From Agriotes lineatus (Eukaryota > Arthropoda > Insecta > Coleoptera > Elateridae): DNA of 64,000 bases. The notes beneath the pieces are model-generated. The model saw only the letters and a list, made by a program, of their open reading frames with translations, was not told the origin of the DNA and ran no database searches. How positions within the stretch are numbered: position 1 is the first letter of the stretch; every line of letters starts with the position of its first letter. A program made the translations under genes and the position numbers. The stretch spans positions 186,001 through 250,000 of the forward strand of contig CALNHX010001038.1 in assembly GCA_940337035.1 (NCBI GenBank), read 5' to 3'. Below are positions 21,590 to 34,352 of the stretch, piece after piece.

Positions 21590-24352
21590 TAGCATGGAGC
21601 GAAAATCCAAACTTTATATTTCTAAGAACATGCAGAATTGTTTCACAAGATCCAAAAATTAAAATAATAATAACTCTGATGATACATGGGGCACATCCAA
21701 AATTTCAGTTCAGGTCCAACCTATATTTCAAAATTATCGTAAGTAAACAGCAACTCGAATACTTCAAAATAATTGCAGGTAGTTCTAAGATATACTATGC
21801 TTATCTAAACACGAATCCCATCTGGTATTTGACGACAAACATTACAAACTACAAAGAATTCTATGATTGCAGGTTATGTTAAAGTCCAATGTTTTAACGC
21901 AGGTAGGGGACTAGTTATATTAAAACCGACCTTCTGTTGTTAATCACAAGGTAGCAAGTTGTCATATCAGAAACTGGCCAGAAGCAAAACCATGTCAACA
22001 ACCATCAAAGAAAGCCAGGTGTTTGCGTAAAGTTGGAACGGCTATTTCACGTTGCAACTTTCGGCTGCAGGTAATGTATAGTTCGGAAATGGTGCCTCAA
22101 GAGTGAAGTGACATCGAACCCCTTGCAGAGATGGAATCCCCAACATACAGAAATTGTCAAGTGAAAATAAGTCGAAATAAATAAAACAAAAGAAGCTACA
22201 GTAGAGGTGTTCTGCTCCGTTTGCCAAAATCGTAATATACTGCAGTCAGGTACAAATTCGGAATATGTCTAATTTTGAGAAAATCCCGAAAAATGCCTTT
22301 TCCAGGCACAGCAGCCGATTCGCAGAAAATAAGCAACGCAATGTCGATTTCCCAAACTATGATGCAAGCTAAAATTCCAAATAAAAATGGCATTTGACTT
22401 CACAAATGTAGTTCACCTTGCTATCCTTCCTGGCGCAGCATAAAACGGCAAATGACAGAGAAGATAAGATGCGTGTCAAAAATTTTGGAAGGCTTTGAGA
22501 ATTCAGGATAGGCAACCAAAATAGCTCAGAGCGGGAAGTGAAGCATAAAATAGCGTACAACTATTTAGAAATAATAGTACGTTGAAATATGAAACTTTAC
22601 TCATAGTTTAAATTATATTGTAAGTAAAACCTTTATTTATCAGTGATAGGGCAATTAATTACGTAGATACCTATAAATGACGTTTGACCCGTAACATGCT
22701 ATGGATTCAAAAGTATCATGGACCGGTGGCGGTTCCATCTTGGGGAGAGGCATAACTGGAGGCGGCTTCGGGTTGGAAGAGCTTAACTGCAAAGTCTGCT
22801 CTGGCTGAACGTTGCTGGGTCTAAACCCTAGAGAGGCTTCGGGCTGACAGAAAAGAGCGCAACTCACATTGCTTTGATCTAGCCGAGCTTCACCTTTTTA
22901 CAACCTTCTAGAGTATCAACTATCTGGATCATCTCGTGAGGGAATCCATTTGTAAATTCGCTGTGGTTACCTGCTTGCAGACTCCTTGACACGGCTGGGT
23001 CTTTGCCCTTATCAGCAAGTCCTCGTGCGTTGGAAGTCAAACGTTCCTTGTGACTTTAGATGGTGAGGTTCAAGTTCTAACTTATGAATTATGCCTAATT
23101 TAGTTTGTACAGCCGCAAACGTCACAGTACTGGCCAGCTGCTTGATAGAACTTGAGGAGTTGTTTTTCTAAATAATCTTTTGCGTGTGCTAATTTCCAAA
23201 ATTCCTGAAATATTTGTACCAAAACTGTTTTCTTTCCCATAGATTGGTTTACAAGCATACACTATGAGGTGCACGACGAACAAACACTTTAGTTGCCATG
23301 ACTGCTAATATTGGTTTATTGAACATTCCCCGGAGTGTGGCTGGTAAACAGATTTTCAGCGCTTGTTTGTTTATTGCGGCCGCAAATGGGATTTTCTATA
23401 AATCCTAGCGGGAATTTACTCTTCCACTCTTTACAACCCGTTTAAATGTAATACAATTTAAAAAATAATTCATTCCGGCTACGTGCACCTTTTGCCTATT
23501 TGAATATTTCAGAAATGATGTGGAATCCTTAAAGTAAATCGCATTGAATTGTCCAGCTTTCCAACTGTGTAACGTTTAGTAAAATGACGTATCTATATAC
23601 CTACATTTGATTGATTATATTTACAATTACTGGATTTACACACTTTCGGTATAAGGGTTAGGTAGGACTTGGCAATTGCGATACGCATATTTGTGTTACA
23701 GATCTTACTGTTTTATAAAGCATTCTATGGATGCTACGTTTAGTTCGTGGAGAGTTTACTCGTTTTGTATAAACCAAAGTGCATTTGCTACCAGTCTGGG
23801 AACTTTGTTCTGAAGGACTTGTAATTTCAGTATGTACGTTTTCAATGTGGTGCACCACACCACACATTCAAACGTAAGGGCTGCATGCAAGATTCATTTA
23901 TATATCAGCAAAGCACATTCTATTGTATTTATTGGGTGAAGTAATGGCATCTTGTTGTGGAGGTCCTTATCTCTGTTGCTTATGTAGATAACCCATGGCA
24001 GCCTTTGGTCCAGTGAATTCCCAAATACCTTACTACCATGTAATGTGCGGTGAAGTTGGACTGCTGATATCGCTGTGACTAGGTTCTTGCACAAGGCACT
24101 TCTGGTATGAACGGTATCACCAAAATAACTATGTCAACACCCAAGCAACAGAAACGGATCCTGGATGACTGACTCCGGTGTATCTTCCAAGAATGAAGAT
24201 TTGGCTATGCATTTCGTAGAGTTTAAAGCAATGTTGTTGCACCATGTATGTATTTCGTCTACAGCGTCTTTGAAGAGCTGGGATAGCCATGTTTATGTTG
24301 GGCATTGGAGTAATGATTGCTGCATAATAAACGAGCAAGTTGTCGCTAGAAA
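21590..24352. other. 2.8-kb stretch without recognised genes
   Basis: No supported gene. Around 22757-22840 a somewhat GC-richer block shares the 16-mer CTGCAAAGTCTGCTCT and flanking similarity with 45780-45850, so it is probably part of a dispersed repeat. Short open frames (22042-22560 and 22655-22867 minus) carry no domain. Confidence 0.45.
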
Positions 24353-24354
24353 TA

Positions 24355-24703
24355 CAGGCTGTTTCCTAAAAAACGCCGCAACCCATAACTACGTTGTTTT
24401 AAATTTTAGACCCAACAAACTATAGATATTCTTAAATGAAAAGACAAGAGCTACCTTTTGACATCACCCGTTCGTAAATATCTTTCAACTGTTTTGAGCA
24501 ACGATGTTCAACTTTTTTATTTTAAATGGAACACCCTGTATATTTTTACATATTTGGATTCAGGATAAAATTCTGCATGCAGTAGTATGCTTCATTTGTT
24601 TTTTGGACACTTAGAAATGTTTAAAATAATTTTTTAATATTGCATGTAGACAGTCGTACCGTACCATAAAATTTTCAAGTGTGCCGTGAAAAACAATCAG
24701 AAT
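24355..24703. repeat. Left long terminal inverted repeat
   Basis: Pairs with 25898-26245. The outer 184 bp (24355-24538) end in GGAACACCCTG followed by TA, so that part alone looks like a TA-flanked MITE with CAGG(C/G)TGTT termini. Confidence 0.9.
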
Positions 24704-24765
24704 GTTGAAATATTTTATTGGAAACAAATTTAAACAAAACTACAAAACGTATCTACAAGTATTGC

Positions 24766-25793
24766 TCAAACTGTTGAACCTTGTTGAACACACAACTGAC
24801 ATCTTCTAGTTACTCCATTGGTCGCATTCAATATCAAATTGGGAAGTATTTCGCGACAAGCATTGATAATGCTCTGCCTCAGAATTTCTTCGGTTTCTGG
24901 ACGTGTTAGATAAACACGATCTTTAAGCCCCAAAACCAAAAATCTAGGGGCGTAAGATCGGGCGAACGCGCAGGCCACCGAACTGGTACATGCGTTCCTA
25001 TCCATCTTCCACCAGATTTGGCGTTTAACCAATTAACATTTATTCTGGCGTTATGCGGGGGAGCCCCATCTTGTTGAAAATAAACTCTATTGAGTTCTGC
25101 AAGAGGCAATTCGTCCAAAAAATTTTCAATGTCCTCAGCCAAGAGTTGATGGTATCTTTCTTGATTTAGGTTGCCATCTATGAAAAATGGCCCAACCAAT
25201 CGCTCTCCCAAAAGACCGCACCAAACATTCACACTAAATCTTCCTTGAAAATTAGTTTCAACGATAACTCTTGGATTTTCCTGGCTCCAATATCGGTGGA
25301 TGTTTCTATTAAAAATGCCATTGCTACTAAATGTGCATTCAAATGAATAAATAAGTTTCCTACAAAATATCGGATCTCGTTGCATCATATTTAAATAAAA
25401 ATGGCAAAATTGCACTCTTCGACCTCGATCATTTTGCTCTAATGCGTGCACTTTTTGAGGTACGTACGATTTGAATTTGTGCTTTTTCAGTACTGTATGT
25501 ACAGTTCGCATTGATGATCCAATGTTACTCGCAATTTTTCGAGTAGACGTTGTTGGATTTTCTTGAACACTAAGAACATCTAATTCTACATTTTCGCGAA
25601 ATTGACGTACATCGCGCTTGGGTTTCTTCAAAGCTCCATAGTTTCTCAAATTTTCTTCAATTCTTCCAAATTTGCGAGGTTCTGGAACTTCTCTGTTCGG
25701 AAAGCGGTCGCTATAAAGGCGCACTGCTTGGCCACGATTTTTATGGCATTCGAAATACACTTGCAGCATGTCAGTCAGTTGATTGTTATCCAT
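24766..25793 (-). pseudogene. DD41D mariner-like transposase, frameshifted
   Basis: A 295-codon frame (24906-25793) begins with two helix-turn-helix-like regions (about residues 8-50 and 80-110). The DDE/D catalytic domain follows. The second Asp is in QQDGAPPH (D242) and the third in RSPDLTPLD (D284), with 41 residues between. The position of the first Asp, normally in a D-E-C-T-F-like context, is Phe (F151, in YSFECTF). After WFWGL the frame runs into a stop. The natural C-terminus continues in another frame (24766-25032, with LKDRVY, RPETEEILR and CREILP), so a one-base indel lies around 24920-24935. The transposase would have cut and pasted elements with matching TIRs; this copy cannot. 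Confidence 0.9.
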
Positions 25794-25897
25794 GATTTGT
25801 TATTTAACAAAAAAATAATACATTACAACGACAAAATGAATAAAAATACAAGAGAAACTGCGACACTAACGCTTAAATGACATTTATTGCGTTGTGT

Positions 25898-26245
25898 ATT
25901 CTGATAGTTTTCCACGGCACACTTGAAATTTTATGGTACTGTACGACTGTCTACATGCAATATTAAAAAATTATTTTAAACATTTCTAAGTGTCCAAAAA
26001 ACAAATGAAGCATACTACTGCATGCAGAATTTCATCCTGAACCCAAATATGTAAAAATATACAGGGTGTTCCATTTAAAATAAAAAAGTTGAACATTGTT
26101 GCTCAAAACAGTTGACAGATATTTACGAACGGGCGATGTCAAAAGGTAGCTCTTGTCTTGCCATTTAAGAATATATATAGTTTGTTGGGTCTAAAATTTA
26201 AAACAACGTAGTTATGGGTTGCGGCGTTTTTTAGGAAACAGCCTG
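25898..26245. repeat. Right long terminal inverted repeat
   Basis: Reverse complement of 24355-24703 with scattered differences. Its outer part, 26062-26245, is again exactly 184 bp from CAGGGTGTTCC (preceded by TA) to the terminus. Confidence 0.9.
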
Positions 26246-26247
26246 TA

Positions 26248-26679
26248 TATTGCTAAAATATATTAACAGCAAAAACCCAAAGACAAATACCTTTTAATTT
26301 CAGATAGTTAGACCATTAAATGGATTATTTGCGCTAATTCGAGGCAGCCGACCGCCATCTTCAGCGAGGATAATCGTCTAGTCGTCTTCGAGCAGAAGCT
26401 TTTACGCCCAGGTCTAGCAGCTCGAAGTTATCTTATGATTGTAAAAATGCTTTTGTTGTTCCGGATTCTCAAAGCTCCGGTAGTGCTTAAGCCCTTGAGG
26501 TTTTGCTTTCGTATATGAGCTCCCAGCATTGCCCTAAACCCTTTCATGGGTTCTTGTATATATATATATATTACTTACTAGATTGCTAACGGCTTTGCGT
26601 TGGGAGATCACGAAGGAGACAGACAACCAACTCTTCAATGTATATGATGAGCTGTGCGCAAGCGCGTCGGCGTCGTCCG
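26248..26679. other. Non-coding stretch with TA microsatellite
   Basis: No gene seen. A TA run lies at 26556-26571. The sequence becomes GC-richer towards 26650. Confidence 0.4.
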
Positions 26680-26745
26680 CGCGGTGGGGAAGTGGTTAAG
26701 TTTAAAATTCGCTTCTAAAAGCGGAGTTCGAATGCTCGCGCATGC
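26680..26745 (+). ncRNA. tRNA-like sequence (relic or SINE head)
   Basis: An A-box-like GTGGGGAAGTGG is followed about 40 bp later by a B-box-like GAGTTCGAATGCTC, with an anticodon-arm-like stem (TCGCT/AGCGG) between. The outer ends are GC-rich and partly complementary (GCGCG with CGCGC). The anticodon loop does not have a normal seven bases, so a functional tRNA is unlikely. A degraded tRNA gene or tRNA-derived SINE head is more plausible. Confidence 0.35.
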
Positions 26746-29700
26746 GCACGAGACGCGTAATACTCAGAGTGAGACTATATCGGCGCCGTAATGTTTTCGG
26801 CCGTTTCCAGGCCCTACTAGCAATGTATGTATAATACATATATAGGTTCTTGCTTCCTCTGTGATATGTGGTCAAACTTCGTGGGTTATTTCGTCAGTCT
26901 TCCAAGATACCTTCTCGGAGCTAGAGTTCCGAAAATCGCCGTCCAGCCTGGACTGGAGGAACTGGTAAAATGACTGCATTATGCTATAATCGCCCTAATA
27001 CTGTATATGTAATTACATGCGTGTATTATATCACCCTTTATCGTAAACACCATGATTGAGCTTCTTTCATACAGTTTATATAGGTGTTATTGGTAATTGT
27101 TTGTCTAACAAACACAGGGTTTAAGCTTTCCCCTTCTGGGAAAGTTTAACGCTACTGTAACACGTAGGCTGTGTTGTGGCCAGTGCAGTAAAATTACTTC
27201 CCTATAAAATGTGCTATCGTAACCTAATCCTTTAAAAGAATTTTCCTATAGTACTAGTTTGATAACGGGTCAGCCTCCTGCTACCCGTTGAGGGTTTTTT
27301 ACTTGTATCTATGTAAGTTCAATTCAGTCACATTTATTAGCGGTATAAGCACGAAGCAGATAGGAGTAAGTTAAAGACCACACAGAAAATATGACTCTAC
27401 AACTTCTACGACAACTGAGACGTCTTTTTCTAAGTTGAAAGCATCGCAAATATCTTCAGGCTAGAGTAAATAATTCAGTGGTGCCTAACAAAGAATTAGA
27501 CTCACCTTCTCCGCTTCTACCCGGGTAAATGTTACATAAAATAACCTACGATTTCAGAGTAAACCTCCGCCATTGTCACACTGAAGCGAGTCGTGTGCAT
27601 ATTTTATTTTGTTACATGTTGTAAATGAGCTTTTAGATGTATGAAATGAATAGAAGTTTGCCTTTTGAAGCTCTTATGCAATCTTATCTTATCAGTGACT
27701 TTTTGAGCATTTAACACACGTAGTTGAAGTAATTTCTGGCTTGTCCATAACGTTGACATTTTTAACACTGAGGGATATTTATAGACTTTCTACAAAGTTT
27801 GACTGATACTATACAATGGAGTAAGCAGACAATGAAAAATATTATTGAAAGCAATTGCAAGTTACCAAACATAACCCTCACAAAGAAATAACAAATTGGC
27901 CGCAGGCGCATGTATGAACCTTTCCACATCAATCAGCAAACTTTAAACATAGACAGCTTCACGCAAAAAGTCCAACACTCGTAACTTATTTATATTGTAG
28001 TCTTTTGAAAATTTAAGCACAAAGCCATTAGAAGCAAGTTTGATACAATTGATGTTGTTTTTCTCCCCCAAAAGCTATCAATGAGAGAACAGCGTTTATT
28101 CGGCGATTCTGCAGCTTCTATTTCAGCGGGATGGAGAAAACAACAATGCGGCAGGAATTCCAGTTTGTATACAAACCTGCTTATGTTGAAATTCGTCTCG
28201 AAAAATTGCCATTGTGCTCTCTCCCCGAACTAACAGCTTATTATTTGGTGAAAATGTGCACACAGGGCGTGCTGCCCTTTGAAAATACGAGTATATCGTA
28301 AACACCCTTTTAAAGGTTGGTGTATTGAAGCGTCGTACTAAGCTGAAATTGATATATTGCATCTGAAAATTTTGTGCTGTGGTACATCGCAAATTTATTA
28401 AAGAGATTGAAACACTTAAAATCTATATATTGTAGTGTTAATTGAACTTTATTTATAAACTTTGAGATAACCAGTAACATTAATCTAGAAAATTAGGTCC
28501 AAGCTTAATTAAGAATGTTTAAGTCTCCTTTCGAGCTTAAATGTAAAGCTGGGAGACCAAATCAAAACTTGCATATTAATAACAAAATTATTTTAGTCGA
28601 TAACCATAATTTAAAGCGAACATTTCTTTAATTTCAATGTATAATCACCCAGCTGAAAAACTAAATCGTAAGGAACAATCAAGTCAGAATCTAAATAGAA
28701 AAAAGTGTTTAAAAATTTCCATGTTAATAGCGGGTTCAAACATAACTTCTCAGTTTAAACTGTAAACCAAAGTTTGATAATTAATAAGAAACTGTAATTG
28801 TGCTTTAACATAAGGACAAAAATAGATCCTGAATTTACCCTAATTTGTTTTTAATGGTACGAGTAAAACATTCGGCATTAAGGTTCAAATGATGAGTTTC
28901 AAGTTAGATCAGAAACTCGTAAATTTCGAGTTACTAAGCTCTTAGTACTGCGATAGCATTTTCCCTTTGTAGGTTAAAAACCAACTTTGTTAAACTTGCG
29001 AGCCCAAATTGTACTTTTCAAATAGAACAAAAATTTGAAAGACAAAATAACTCGGTAAATGCAAGAAAGTTCCCCAATGTTTTCATGCAACACCAATTTG
29101 CATTATTTAAAATTAAAGCTTCTGAGCCATATGGAAAACATTGAAAGGAAAGAAAGACAAACCAGTCTGTTTTGGCATCGATTATACAAACAAGAGGAGT
29201 CTGTTAACAGAATTTTGTTTAGAAGTAAAGTAAATAAGGGATTGGGTATGGTTATTTTGATTGTATTTGTAAAAACAAAGTAAAACGTTCATAAATTTGA
29301 GTGTAAGGTAACAGAGTGTGATTCGAATTCGCTTGTACAATTTAATAATTGTGGAATTAAGCAGAGTTCCATACTGATGCATTTAGTTTATGAAAGTAGA
29401 TTCCCAGGTAAGTAAATTTCGGTTACAGGAGTTATTACTTCAGCTAGCGACCACATCGAATTGATACCGTGCACTATAACACCAATTATGGGTATTTATT
29501 CTAAAAAATAAAATTACATCGAATTGGATCAGTGTTATCTGCCTCAAACTATAAATTCATACGATTAACTGGCGGTTTGGTAAATATCGTTAGTTAGTTG
29601 TAAGATAAGAATTTCATTTTGACAGACAACGAAAATTAAAATGAAGATAATCAGGTTAAGAATTCAAAGCAAATCTGGATCAATTTTAATAAAAAATTAG

Positions 29701-32700
29701 AAAGTTAGCATTCAACATGCTATTAGACAAAAAAACCTTTATGACATGAATGCCGATCAGAATGGAAATTACACTTTAATGTAGAAACAGGGTTTGTACT
29801 AATCGAGACAAACCCTTAATCGAGAATGAACTAAATTGATCGTTATCATCAATCGACCGACTAAAGCTCAGGGAGAAAAGGTTGGTTCAAATCAACGTCA
29901 CATAATTTAGAGCGAGATGCTGTCACAATAGGGGTTGGGTATAATCAAGATCAAAACGGGTAGGCGTCACAAATTTTATTGATAGCGTAAGAAAGTTCCT
30001 GAAAAGCCTCCTTAGGAACTCAGAATACAAAGCTCGTTACCCTGCTCCGGAACTCCTGTCAGGCGTTTTACTTCGCTTGAACCTACATTTCGTTAGTTGT
30101 TTCTGCCTTCGCCCAGAAGCTTCATACATAAGTGACGCCTAAATAACACCTAACACAAATAAATAAACAAACACATACAAACAGTATAAATAGAAAGACA
30201 TCGATATGAAAACTAAATTTGCGTTTATAAAGTACAATGCCAAATACAACTAATATTAAAGGAGTTAGTAACTGTAACTTAATTAACGGTAGAGCAAAGG
30301 GATACAAAAGAAGGCTCGCCCGTTATAGGAGGCCAATAGTAAAACATAATTTGAGTTCAAAGCTGGCCGACGCGACGTGAGAACGATACGATATGATCGT
30401 AGCGCTATTTTTATAGTCTTATCATTTACCTTAGCCATTACAATATAATGGTTTAAGAAACGGCAGCAAAGTAAAAGAGGGGCTGGTAGCTCAGTAGAGA
30501 CGTAAGGGATGATAATATATTTTATTTGCTTGCCGAACGTTAAAATAGTGTTACACCAGAGGGCTACAGAGTAATCCGGGAAATGAATCAGCATCTTCTT
30601 CTTTTTTTAGTGCTTATCCTAACGCATGTTGCGACCAATAGGGCAAGCTGTATTTTTGGGACTGCAGTTCGGAACAATGTTGTTGTGGATTTATTGCACC
30701 AAGTGCGAAGATTTTTTAGCCAAGAAGTTCGTCTACAGCACCATCTGCTGATATAAATCTCGGAGATACATTAAGAAGCTTTTTAACGGGTAAGAACGTT
30801 TCCCCGCTTCGAAAACACCGGTTTGACGAGGTCGAAACTTGTCCTAATTCCTGGAATTATGCTTTCATAAGGAGAGAGATGTTTGCTTACATCTTTACAC
30901 ATAGCAATTAAGGCGTCAAATAATGAACAACTAAATATCATATTTAAATTGACGGTGGATCAATTTACAAGAATCTTTCGAACTAAGGCAGTGTAGATGC
31001 CTTTATGTACTCTACAATATAACTCGGCTAATACCATCACGGTGGCGTACCATACAAAATAATTTAACTTGGATGAGAACAGGTAATCCGCAACCTTTAA
31101 GTTTAATTTTAATGGCCTTTCGCAGCCATACAGCTGCGCTGAATATGCATTAAATAAACCAGAAAAAATTCAGCTTAAACTATTCGCTGAAGGCAATTAT
31201 AACATATTAACTAAAGTATTATGATCATAATACTTAGCTGCAAGCATCAGGACGGCAATGTTCCGCTTTTTCTATTTGGTAATTTCGTCCAGCCAACGGT
31301 AAAAGTTTATTTGCTGCGATAGCATGCCAGAGGGGGCCGTAGCGTCCAACTGGCGGTGCGAGAGCAATAGAATACTATCCCAGGTTAGATGCTATAGAGT
31401 GAAGGATTTCAGACAAGCAAATCCGAAGGTGAATTACGTTGCGGGAATATATAAACAGCTCAGGTACCATCGAGAGAATAGAAAAGTAAACGACTGCATT
31501 CCTCTGTTGTACACTAAACTTTTTGTTATAGTTTTTACAGTAACAGATGTATACCACTTGTAAATTTAACGTGTTTATCCAATTTACAATTAACAAAATT
31601 TAGTGGTAGCCCATTGAAGGCATCTACATTTATATGCTCTCGGCGGTAAGTTATAGATACTTTAAGGATGGCCCACAATCCATTCTGGTGGAAAGAACCA
31701 GGTGGCCCAGTGCATGCCAATAGCAGTGTTTGTGCTGCAAATATCAGTATAAAAGTGTTTTATAACTCTGGATATGTTCCCATGACCATGTTTCTTCTAT
31801 GTTTTCATATGGCAAATCTCCTACTTGATATGTGAGATTTTACTTTTCACAACCTTCGCGATCTTGTCTTCGATCGTGTCCGTTACCATTGTGGTATTAT
31901 GGTTACGCATGTCTGTTCCAATGTCTCGTTTTATTGATTTTATTACAATGGTTAAGGCTTCTTTAAACTTCGCCTACGACCCATCAATTTTTGTGTTTCC
32001 TTTTATCGTGATCGAAGGTCTGAGACTATTCGAAAGTAGTTGAAAGGTTGAATAATAAAGCCCACGCTGAAACATCTTTCTCTTTCAGTGTGTGCTACTA
32101 AAATGTCCAGGCATTTTTCAATTAGCAATTTCCTAGGAGAAGTAAAGATCATTTACATACCGACTCCTAGCTTGAGTTCAATATTTTAATTTATGTTAGA
32201 AACTTAGTGTTTACATTGTAAACCTTAAACATTTTCTGGTTTAAGCCCAGTGTTCACTTTCGAATACCAAATATTTAGAAAAATACTGTAATTGGGTGAA
32301 ATCAAATTAATTGATAACGAAAATGTAAGCGCTTGAGGGTAGAATGTTTCAATAGAGAAGCCTGGATGAAAGCAAACCTCCTAAATGTCATATTCTTGTG
32401 AGACGCATGAGTGAATGTTAAGATATATACAATTTCCACAAATTGATTTGAAACATCTATTTTAGGAACAGCATTCAGAAAGTTATATCCGTTTAAGGAA
32501 ACCAGAACGATAGCTTTTGGACGCTTCTTTGACAAATTCATTCCAATTTTTTAGTTACCTCCTTGTTATTAACTATTGTGCATTTTATGTACATTTCTAA
32601 TCTACATATAAGAGCGGTAGGAAGATCTGATCTTGTGCAAATCCAGTTCTACTTGCAATGGCACTCTATTAACATTTTTAATCACATTCAGATTCTCAGC

Positions 32701-34102
32701 AGTTAACCGCTCCGACTTTACTGCCTCTTTTATATCCTATCGTAAAACTTTACGTGAAATCATTATAACATTACTGTTGACTTGAGAATTCACTTAATGG
32801 ACCAAACTACGTCCAAACTGTAATAACCCTATTCTCCAGCAAAATCAAAGCTGCACGACTTCACCTTTCTAGAAATGTGTTCTGCAGAAGCAAGTCTCAA
32901 ATATTCAACAGGAAAGTTCGCTATGCAATAATTCGCTCCCTGGCGCTTTAAAATGGGATGTCATACAACCAAAATACCCTGGGAATGCTTGTCGAAAGGG
33001 GAAAAGACGTTCGAGGTCGAGAGCGAAGGTCGCTAAAGAAACAGGCCATAATCGATTCGGAATTTGGTCACAGCTTTTTGTAAGCTTATATTCTGCTCCA
33101 AATCGCCCGCCTTGCAGCTAAATCTAGAGATCTCTTGATAGATACAACTAGGTGCACATGAGTCAGATTTAGCAACAACAAAATTACCATGTAAGGACGA
33201 GAAAGTGCTTTAAAATTATTAAAATTGGGAAACGCAATCGGCGTAGGAAATATAAGAAAGTATTATTAAAACGAACTGACTGTGAAAAATAAAAAAGAAT
33301 TAAATTGTTTCCGATAATTTTTGAAAGATGAAACGGAAACATTCTAGATACGTCAAGTTCCATGAGACGCGGGAGAGGTTTTACTCTAAAAGCGGTGGTA
33401 TTTTTATCTAAAGTAAATTCGATAGAGACGGAGGAAGTACCTATTCATGATTTGATACACTTAGTAGAAAATTGTCGCCTAAAGATGTAAGTAGAATCTC
33501 CAAATCCACAAGAACACGGGCAAGACGTCTGGGAGAAGTGAAAAACTGAATTGCTGTATTAACTCACCTAACATGCACCGACTTGATGCTAAGTTTACTC
33601 ACAAATGTTGCATATGGTTGTACAGAGTACAGGTAAACACAATGACACAATGTAGAGTTCTACTGATCGTGCAGTAATACAAATTAAATAATCAGCTAGC
33701 CTTACACGAGACAATTCCTTTATGGCGAAGTCACAATATCGCATACTGTGATTAATGGATTATCATTAGTCTGATTCAAATGACCTAATCGAATGCGCTT
33801 ATCTTTTCCTTATGGGAAAGAGCTTAAAACTCGCGTCCGCTAAGCAAACGTTTGCATCAACACACACATAGACAGGGTAACAGTTTCAATGTTATAATTA
33901 TTCTAGCTAGGAAGATGAGCTAAGTAACGTGCAAGGAACAAACTAACTAGAACGCAATGCAGTTACTAGTTTTTGCAATAACGACATAAGCGGAAAACGA
34001 AGTTACAGTTTAAAGCAGCGAGGTTACAAAAAGCTTCATCTGTTAGCGTTTTAGCTGGTACAATGGCTGACCTGGGGCGGCGCTGGTCCTGAGGGAAAGT
34101 AG
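26746..34102. other. 7.4-kb stretch without recognised genes
   Basis: Only short open frames, none with a recognisable domain. Those at 28123-28392 and 30283-30594 (minus) and 29059-29283 and 31324-31563 (plus) were inspected and have no supporting features. No TIRs, LTRs or RNA genes seen. Probably intron or intergenic DNA. Confidence 0.45.
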
Positions 34103-34352
34103 CTAGTAATTTCAATTACCATAAGTAATTCAACTACTTATAAAGCAATTTAAATATTTCAGAGTAATTTAATTACTCAAAAGTAATTGAATGTAGGGAT
34201 TCATTAGTTTCAAAAAGTAATTGTTAAGTACTTTTTAACATAAATAGCAATTACCTACTACAATTACCGTTTTGTACAAAGTAATTTCGCTCGAAGGCAA
34301 TTCAACAACAAGGCATATAATTAGTAATTTAAATACAAAGTAATTAATTATG
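34103..34352. repeat. AGTAATT-rich low-complexity block
   Basis: The heptamer AGTAATT recurs at least seven times in about 250 bp, with inverted forms (AATTACT, AATTACC) interspersed. This is common at the subterminal ends of hAT-type MITEs, but no terminal repeats were defined here. Confidence 0.6.

Larger units (their letters stand above)
24355..26245 (-). mobile_element. DD41D mariner-like transposon with long TIRs
   Basis: 1,891 bp flanked by TA on both sides (24353-24354 and 26246-26247). Both ends read inward as CAGGCTGTTTCCTAAAAAAC. The inverted repeats continue for about 348 bp with few mismatches. The interior carries one minus-strand transposase with a frameshift. TA duplication, CAGG termini and a D-x41-D spacing place it in the Tc1/mariner superfamily, DD41D group. 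It is non-functional because the first catalytic Asp is replaced and the frame is broken. Confidence 0.93.

Noticed and set aside
26680..26745. Functional tRNA gene
   Set aside because: A- and B-box-like motifs exist but the anticodon arm and loop do not fold into a standard tRNA.
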